NCBI RefSeq assembly: GCF_000011065.1
Contig: NC_004663.1
Coordinates: 2,852,001-2,916,000, forward strand
DNA from: Bacteroides thetaiotaomicron VPI-5482
Lineage (GTDB): Bacteria > Bacteroidota > Bacteroidia > Bacteroidales > Bacteroidaceae
Direction of reading: 5' to 3'
DNA length: 64,000 nt
Both the position numbers and the translations under genes were made by a program. Below, piece by piece: positions 59,335-64,000 of the stretch. The notes below the pieces were generated by a model. That model saw only the letters and a program-made list of their open reading frames with translations. It had not been told where the DNA came from and did not search any database. Positions within the stretch are counted from its first letter, which is position 1, and each line of letters starts with the position of its first letter.

Positions 59335-62052
59335 TTATGTCCTGCTAATAAGATTATTACCACGAGGTTGTATTAATGACATTTTTAAAGTACTTGCTAT
59401 TCTTTGTCTTTCATCATATTTTACATAATTATTGTACAAATATGATTTAACACGTGCTTTTAGTATTCTTAATGCCACAGGATTATTCTCAAACTCTTTA
59501 TATAATAATCTTAACTCGGGTATTGATAATTTCCCATAGCACGTCTTTATTGAAAATGATATTAGTTTCGCAGCAGGAGTATTCAATTCATTTGCTACAT
59601 CATCAAAAATAGGTTTAAGATCTCTATTCCCTACTGAATTGATCACCTTTGAGAAAATACCCAAGCAAAAATTAAAAGACATTAATTGAAAGAATAAATT
59701 TATTCTTTCAGCAATTTCTGATTTAGAATCAGCCTTTTCAACTTTACTCTGAATAGAAATAGTCAATTCTTCTTTAGTGCTTTTGACTATTTTCCCCAAA
59801 AAACCTATAGTTCTAAAAGCAGTTAGATACAACTCCTTTATCATTTCATGTAACTTTTGTTTTGAAATAGAACCTTTCCTATTTTTAATAATTTGTCCTA
59901 CAATTTCCAATGATCTAACAGCTTGATAGAAAGATATAATTTCAGAAGGCATATTTTGATAATCTTCTTCGTAAGTATTATCTTTCATCTGCAATTCTAA
60001 CTTATCCCTACTTTCTAAGCTTTTCTCACGTTCCTGTATGGGATCTGTATTAGATCGGATAATATCATCTTTAAATTCCTGAATAATATCTTTTATTAAT
60101 TCATTAAATGAACCATTCCTTTCAAGGGTTATAGGCTCAATATCATCAAATGGAATCATTGATGCTAATATTGTTTCATCTATTAAAAATGAATCTTTTG
60201 AATGATGTGCAACAAAAATCAGAATATTAGCATATTTATCAACCTGTATATTTTTACATAAATATTGTATTATTTTCCTTCCTTTTTCTTCTGTTAATAT
60301 TGTTGCAATCTTTTGGGCAACAAGAAAATAGAAAATATAATTATAGCCAAAATGAAACCATTCATCTTCATCATAGACAAGAAGACCGGATCCTAATAGT
60401 TTATCCCTCACTTCGGTAAAAGAAGGTGCTATATAATTAGCTGAATAATTTTTATGAAACTCTTGAAATTCAATATCAGACAACGATTTTTTCTTTTTAT
60501 CAAACAAAGAAAATGCTAATTCTGACAAATAATTTATATAAGTATCAATATCTTCATTTTTGATTTTAGCCTTTGCCGCTAAAGCGAAATGTATTAAAGA
60601 CTGATAGCAATATCCATATGAAGTTTGTTCATAATTGTTAGGTTTTACTAAATTCATTGATTGAAGAATGGATAATACAAATATAGGATAGGAAGGTATT
60701 AATTTATCTCCCAAAAAAGTTTGAACTTGTTCATATGAATCTTTTGTTTTTTCTAAAAAAATCTGTTCTGTAATACTATATGGATTTTCCTCATTTAAAC
60801 GATGATAATTTTCTATTAATTTATTTCTTTTCTTGTGACCAAGGGGTAGTATCTTACCACAAAAAACATCTTTAGTGGTAGATTCTAAAACAGAAATAAT
60901 ATTATATATAGAAGAAGTTGTAATGATAATTCTCGAAAAACGATTCTCGAGCTTTTTTAATAATTCTAAGATTGATTTATTATTCAACTCTGCCGAATTA
61001 AGATTATCTATAAACAATATCTTACATTCGTTAGAATATTGACTATATTCTTCAAATGATTTATTTTCATATTGTTCTATAAAGGCTTTTTCTAAAGGTT
61101 TATCTATTTCCATCTTCTTAAAGCATTTCCCATTAATCAACAATGGGAATTTTTGATGTAAAATAGAGTCAAGATACATCATATTAATCAAGCTGGATTT
61201 ACCAGATTGATTTTCTCCTTCAAGCAATACTACTTTGTAATTTGAACTCCCTATAAAAATAGAACTGTCAACATAATTCTCATATAATTCTTTCTTTAAA
61301 TCATTGGTTTTCTCAATGTCAGGATATATAAATATATCTTTCAATTTGATTTTTTTATCATCATTGAAAAATAAAGGCAGTTTCATATCATTCAAAGAAG
61401 ACAAGAAGGCCTGATTTGAATGAAAATCAAGATTGTTATGTCCTATTTCTTTTAATGAAAACTTTTGTTCCTCCTGTTGTGAGTAGATAGTTCCATTCCA
61501 ATGAAATGGATAATTAAATCCAATCCTATTTTCTGTGTTTATGATGAACACTTGAAAACCTGAATGAACTTTTTTTGCTTGATTCATTTGTAATGCCTCT
61601 CCTGCAAAAATATAGCACTCCTTATGTGTGTTTAAGTCCGTATGAATCATTCCTTGCCTTTCATGTTCATGTCCATAAATAACTACATCAGAAAAGCTAT
61701 TGATCAGTTCGGAAAATTCATGCTTATTATTTTCTTCTGTATTAGGATTTAACCAAGATGAATGATGATGAAAAACTGATATATTTATCGTTGCTTTTGT
61801 ATTAATAGTCTCTTCTATATTTTTTATAGGATAGAAAAGACTACCAACATTTTCATTAATAGAAGACATCCAAGCTGTATTAAAAGAATGAAAAATAACA
61901 ACCTCTTTTTGTATATCATCTATATATTCCTTGTAAATACATGGTTTGGTTTCTTGTCCATTAATCGAGCTTTCAAAATTCCAAAAAGGTTCTTGCACGA
62001 TAAGACATTGTTCTATAACACTATTATCATCACCAATATAATCATAATTCAT
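59335..62052 (-). CDS. C-terminal bulk of a metallophosphoesterase-STAND-like NTPase
   Basis: The 905-residue frame begins in the second half of a calcineurin-type phosphoesterase: SVFHHHSSWLNPN near 93-104 and VVIYGHEHERQG near 123-134 supply late metal ligands. A P-loop NTPase follows: Walker A VVLLEGENQSGKSSLI near 274-289, Walker B CKILFIDNLNS near 343-353 and sensor-like FSRIIITTSS near 375. A long AT-coded, helical C-terminal region comes last. This is the effector-NTPase-sensor plan of STAND-type defence proteins. The N-terminal half of the phosphoesterase is in the next gene up, in another frame; one extra A in the run near 62066-62070 would restore about 1010 residues. Confidence 0.75.
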   Translation of the reverse strand: MNYDYIGDDNSVIEQCLIVQEPFWNFESSINGQETKPCIYKEYIDDIQKEVVIFHSFNTAWMSSINENVGSLFYPIKNIEETINTKATINISVFHHHSSWLNPNTEENNKHEFSELINSFSDVVIYGHEHERQGMIHTDLNTHKECYIFAGEALQMNQAKKVHSGFQVFIINTENRIGFNYPFHWNGTIYSQQEEQKFSLKEIGHNNLDFHSNQAFLSSLNDMKLPLFFNDDKKIKLKDIFIYPDIEKTNDLKKELYENYVDSSIFIGSSNYKVVLLEGENQSGKSSLINMMYLDSILHQKFPLLINGKCFKKMEIDKPLEKAFIEQYENKSFEEYSQYSNECKILFIDNLNSAELNNKSILELLKKLENRFSRIIITTSSIYNIISVLESTTKDVFCGKILPLGHKKRNKLIENYHRLNEENPYSITEQIFLEKTKDSYEQVQTFLGDKLIPSYPIFVLSILQSMNLVKPNNYEQTSYGYCYQSLIHFALAAKAKIKNEDIDTYINYLSELAFSLFDKKKKSLSDIEFQEFHKNYSANYIAPSFTEVRDKLLGSGLLVYDEDEWFHFGYNYIFYFLVAQKIATILTEEKGRKIIQYLCKNIQVDKYANILIFVAHHSKDSFLIDETILASMIPFDDIEPITLERNGSFNELIKDIIQEFKDDIIRSNTDPIQEREKSLESRDKLELQMKDNTYEEDYQNMPSEIISFYQAVRSLEIVGQIIKNRKGSISKQKLHEMIKELYLTAFRTIGFLGKIVKSTKEELTISIQSKVEKADSKSEIAERINLFFQLMSFNFCLGIFSKVINSVGNRDLKPIFDDVANELNTPAAKLISFSIKTCYGKLSIPELRLLYKEFENNPVALRILKARVKSYLYNNYVKYDERQRIASTLKMSLIQPRGNNLISRT

Positions 62053-62057
62053 ATTTT

Positions 62058-62375
62058 TTATAGCATTTTTCTCGCCTGTCTATCCATATTGAAATTGCAA
62101 TCATGATTTCCGGGAGTAAAAATTATTTGTTCATAGACCTTATCTTTATACAATGTTTTAAGTAAACTTCTTATTGAATTCAAAAACTTTGAAGCCAAAA
62201 TATATTCTTCTTCACTACCAGAGTAAACAACATCACCTGTAAACACTATATATATGCGATCACATTCTTCATATATCGTTTTGACGGAAGCAACAAGAGA
62301 TGAAAACTCACTCAAAATCCAATCAGTGGCACTTTTTATGTGAGAATCTGTAAAGTGTAATATTCCTAATTTCAT
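62058..62375 (-). CDS. N-terminal half of the metallophosphoesterase (frameshifted from 59335-62052)
   Basis: The start MKLGILHFTDSHIKSATDWI (ATG 62375) carries motif I D-x-H, then IYIVFTGDVVYSGSEEEYIL (G-D motif) and QIIFTPGNHDCNFN (G-N-H-D motif). These are the first three metal-binding boxes of calcineurin-like phosphoesterases. The frame stops at TAA 62058-62060, six bases before the ATG of the next frame. Together the two frames make one complete phosphoesterase, so this is a broken or slippage-controlled gene, not an independent enzyme. Confidence 0.8.
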   Translation of the reverse strand: MKLGILHFTDSHIKSATDWILSEFSSLVASVKTIYEECDRIYIVFTGDVVYSGSEEEYILASKFLNSIRSLLKTLYKDKVYEQIIFTPGNHDCNFNMDRQARKML

Positions 62376-62390
62376 AAATGACAGTTTTTG

Positions 62391-62398
62391 CAAAGGTA
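62391..62398 (-). promoter_or_regulatory. minus-7 element of the cargo (defence-like) operon
   Basis: TACCTTTG on the minus strand fits TAnnTTTG and lies about 16 bases before the phosphoesterase ATG, giving a very short leader. A minus-33 box at correct spacing is not clear. Confidence 0.5.
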
Positions 62399-62629
62399 AA
62401 AAAACGCCCAGTTTTTACGCCACAAAACTGGAATATTTTTAAGTGCATACATAAAAAATGATACCCCTCCGGACCGCTGTCCTTTGAAGTATCACCATTC
62501 GAACAAGAAAAGAAACTTCATCCTGTTTCACAACTGTATGAAGTCATTGCCATGACAAACACCAATACGCAGTTTGGGATTTCCTGCCTCACGGCAGTAG
62601 TTTCACCGGTACAAAGCAAAAACATGGAC

Positions 62630-62983
62630 TTATTCTTTCGGCAGCGGATAGCTCTCGGACAGTTTGTCCTCACGTGCCTGCCGTTTTATCTCGTTCTCGT
62701 CGAAGTTGTTGCGGATGAACTCGTGCAAGTCCGACTCCTTGTAATATGTCTTGTGATATATCGAATAGAACTTCAACACCCCGTTATTCCGGTATCGTTG
62801 CAGCGTGCGTTTGCTGATGCGCAACAACAGGCATACTTCCTGATTGTCGTACAGACGCTCTCCGTTCAGGTAGTTCAGGTGCTTTTCCCTCGTTTCCGCC
62901 TTGTCCAGCTTCCGTGAGATGCGGTACAGCTCACCCATGATACGTTCCATCCATGCTTCAAATTCCGTTTTATCTACTAACAT
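62630..62983 (-). CDS. helix-turn-helix (MerR/excisionase-type) protein
   Basis: The 117-residue protein has an N-terminal coiled coil (MERIMGELYRISRKLDKAET) and a winged-helix domain. The domain reads LYDNQEVCLLLRISKRTLQR, YRNNGVLKFYSIYHKTYYKE. This D-x-x-E-x-x-x-L-L-x-I-S-x-R-T-L-Q-R-Y-R form is common in Bacteroidales ICEs, often next to the RepA-like gene, as here (12 bases). It probably binds ICE DNA as a regulator or excision helper. Confidence 0.78.
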   Translation of the reverse strand: MLVDKTEFEAWMERIMGELYRISRKLDKAETREKHLNYLNGERLYDNQEVCLLLRISKRTLQRYRNNGVLKFYSIYHKTYYKESDLHEFIRNNFDENEIKRQAREDKLSESYPLPKE

Positions 62984-62995
62984 ACGCTTTCCTCC

Positions 62996-63997
62996 TTAAA
63001 AGTTCCCGACAACATAATAGCTCTGGTTATCGGATGATTTCAGAATGATTTCTTTCTCACGCATGAACCTGATGTAGCTTTTCGCCGTACGTTCCTTCAC
63101 TTCCAGTATCGACTGGATTTCTTCCGCAAGCTCCACATAAGTAACAAAGCGCCTCCGGCTGAATACCTCTTTGGCCACCGCTACAAGCTCATCCTCTTTG
63201 CGCTTGTCCTTTTCCTCTTTCGGCTTTTCGCCCAGATAGACGTGCATGGCCTTTTCCTTATCCCACGAAAACTGCATGATAGGCACATCCAGCGGACTTC
63301 CATCCCTTACTTTCAGAGCCTTCACCACCGATATGGCCGGATCGCTGTCCTTCTCTATGGAAAGGATTGCCGCAGCCTTCCGCTGCAACTCGCTTCCCAA
63401 GTGTCCCCTCAGCTTCAGCCCGTTGGGGATAAAATGCAGTACCGTAACGATACACGTCTTGTAGATACCGGCCAGCCGGTACAGCTCTTCCACGACGGCT
63501 ATGCTCTCCGCTTCATCGTTGGCGCATTTTATCAAATCCGCAATCCCGTCTATCACCACCAGATGAACACCGCCGTATTGATAATGGTACTTGTCCAAGC
63601 TCTGGATAATGGAAAGCAGGCGTTCTTTCCGGCTCATTCCCGTAAGACAATACGCCTTGAACCATTCCGGCATCGCCTCACGTCCGCATCGCCGCAGCAG
63701 GTTGCTGATATTCTTATACAGCTGTACTTCGCTCTGTTCCGTGTCATAGAACAGTACCGCCTTGTTCCTGCTGTTTTCGTGGAGCGTAACGCCCAGCGCA
63801 TCCACATCCGTTCCGGTGGGACGGATAGCACCGGCAATCAGTGCCGCCACATAGTTGCTTTTTCCCGTGCCTTCTCCGCCGGTGATACAAAGCAGGTTGC
63901 CTTGAGTTCCGAGAGGCACGTCATTTACCGATACGATCATCTGTGCAATGGGAGGCGGGTTGTTGAAATCCACCTCGCAGGATTTCAAAGCCGACAT
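62996..63997 (-). CDS. RepA-like AAA ATPase (AAA_25), N terminus at window edge
   Basis: The 333-residue protein has Walker A LCITGGEGTGKSNYVAALIA near 36, Walker B GVHLVVIDGIADLIKCANDE near 142 and sensor-like CIVTVLHFIPNG near 182. This is the RepA/KaiC-like hexameric ATPase fold used by plasmid and ICE replication helicases. A C-terminal winged-helix-like part (RRRFVTYVELAEEIQSILEV) follows. The ATG at 63997 is only 3 bases from the window edge, so the true start may lie further upstream. Confidence 0.8.
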   Translation of the reverse strand: MSALKSCEVDFNNPPPIAQMIVSVNDVPLGTQGNLLCITGGEGTGKSNYVAALIAGAIRPTGTDVDALGVTLHENSRNKAVLFYDTEQSEVQLYKNISNLLRRCGREAMPEWFKAYCLTGMSRKERLLSIIQSLDKYHYQYGGVHLVVIDGIADLIKCANDEAESIAVVEELYRLAGIYKTCIVTVLHFIPNGLKLRGHLGSELQRKAAAILSIEKDSDPAISVVKALKVRDGSPLDVPIMQFSWDKEKAMHVYLGEKPKEEKDKRKEDELVAVAKEVFSRRRFVTYVELAEEIQSILEVKERTAKSYIRFMREKEIILKSSDNQSYYVVGNF

Positions 63998-64000
63998 GGT

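Larger units (their letters stand above)
5578..64000. mobile_element. integrative and conjugative element (CTnDOT-like tra/mob), right end not in window
   Basis: The element begins at or within the 3' end of tRNA-Lys and holds a tyrosine integrase, a full traA-Q type operon, mobABC, rteC-like, topB, a DUF1896 gene, a methylase/helicase gene and a RepA-like ATPase. These are the usual modules of Bacteroidales conjugative transposons. Cargo modules are interleaved: a type V pilus operon with a diversity-generating retroelement at 32-47 kb and a putative defence island at 57-62 kb. The exact left junction cannot be fixed without the right att site. Confidence 0.85.

Noticed and set aside
62552..62917. 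plus-strand frame opposite the helix-turn-helix gene
   Set aside because: Antisense shadow; the minus-strand product has a clear winged-helix signature.
1..64000. CRISPR array
   Set aside because: No regularly spaced identical repeats of 24-40 bases were seen; the repeats present are TR/VR, inverted repeats and short motifs.

Overview
The window looks like a Bacteroides-type (Bacteroidales) chromosome with a large integrative and conjugative element (ICE) inserted behind a tRNA-Lys gene. The evidence is the repeated TAnnTTTG minus-7 promoter boxes, typical Bacteroides housekeeping genes (MarC, YjjG, RsmI, Tdk, AI-2E family), a CTnDOT-like tra/mob gene set, RteC, and type V (fimbrillin) pilus genes.

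Layout. 1-5410 is host core genome. 5505-5577 is tRNA-Lys(TTT). The ICE begins at or just after its 3' end and runs past the right edge of the window, so the second att site is not seen. 5.7-12.1 kb holds a tyrosine integrase and small accessory genes (RhuM-like, a phosphoribosyltransferase-like protein, SLOG/DUF1273, DUF3873). 12.2-26.2 kb is the conjugation operon traQ-O-N-M-L-K-J-I-(DUF3876)-G-F-E-D-C-A on the minus strand. traG, the VirB4-like ATPase, is split by a group II intron exactly at its Walker B motif. 26.2-30.7 kb holds a repeat-rich region, a candidate oriT and the relaxase/coupling-protein genes mobABC. 30.7-32.6 kb holds an RteC-like and an AraC-like regulator.

32.7-46.7 kb is the most striking part. 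It is a type V pilus operon whose putative tip adhesin (37734-40400) ends in a variable repeat (VR). The VR is served by a diversity-generating retroelement (DGR): a MutS-like accessory gene, an Avd-like four-helix-bundle gene, a template repeat (TR) and a DGR-type reverse transcriptase. TR and VR are both 190 bp, and by eye 26 of 30 differences fall on TR adenines. The same strand continues into an acetyltransferase-like gene and an IbrA/IbrB pair. Upstream of the pilus operon, a 1.2-kb segment carrying an AraC-like regulator and an outward-facing promoter lies between 20-bp inverted repeats, next to a tyrosine recombinase gene. This looks like an invertible on/off switch, now pointing away from the pilus operon. 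The recombinase has an in-frame TGA and the DGR reverse transcriptase has a frameshift near its N terminus, so both variation systems may be frozen in this genome, unless these are sequence errors.

47.3-57.0 kb returns to ICE core: DUF4099/DUF3945 protein, topoisomerase III, DUF1896 protein and a 1908-residue methylase/helicase. 57.1-62.4 kb is an AT-rich cargo island. It has a 41-bp perfect palindrome, a short promoter-plus-terminator unit that may be a small RNA, and a minus-strand operon that looks like a defence system: a metallophosphoesterase-STAND-like NTPase (split by a one-base frameshift), an AbiEi-type antitoxin-like protein, a DUF3800 protein and a possible nuclease. The window ends in an ICE helix-turn-helix gene and a RepA-like ATPase.
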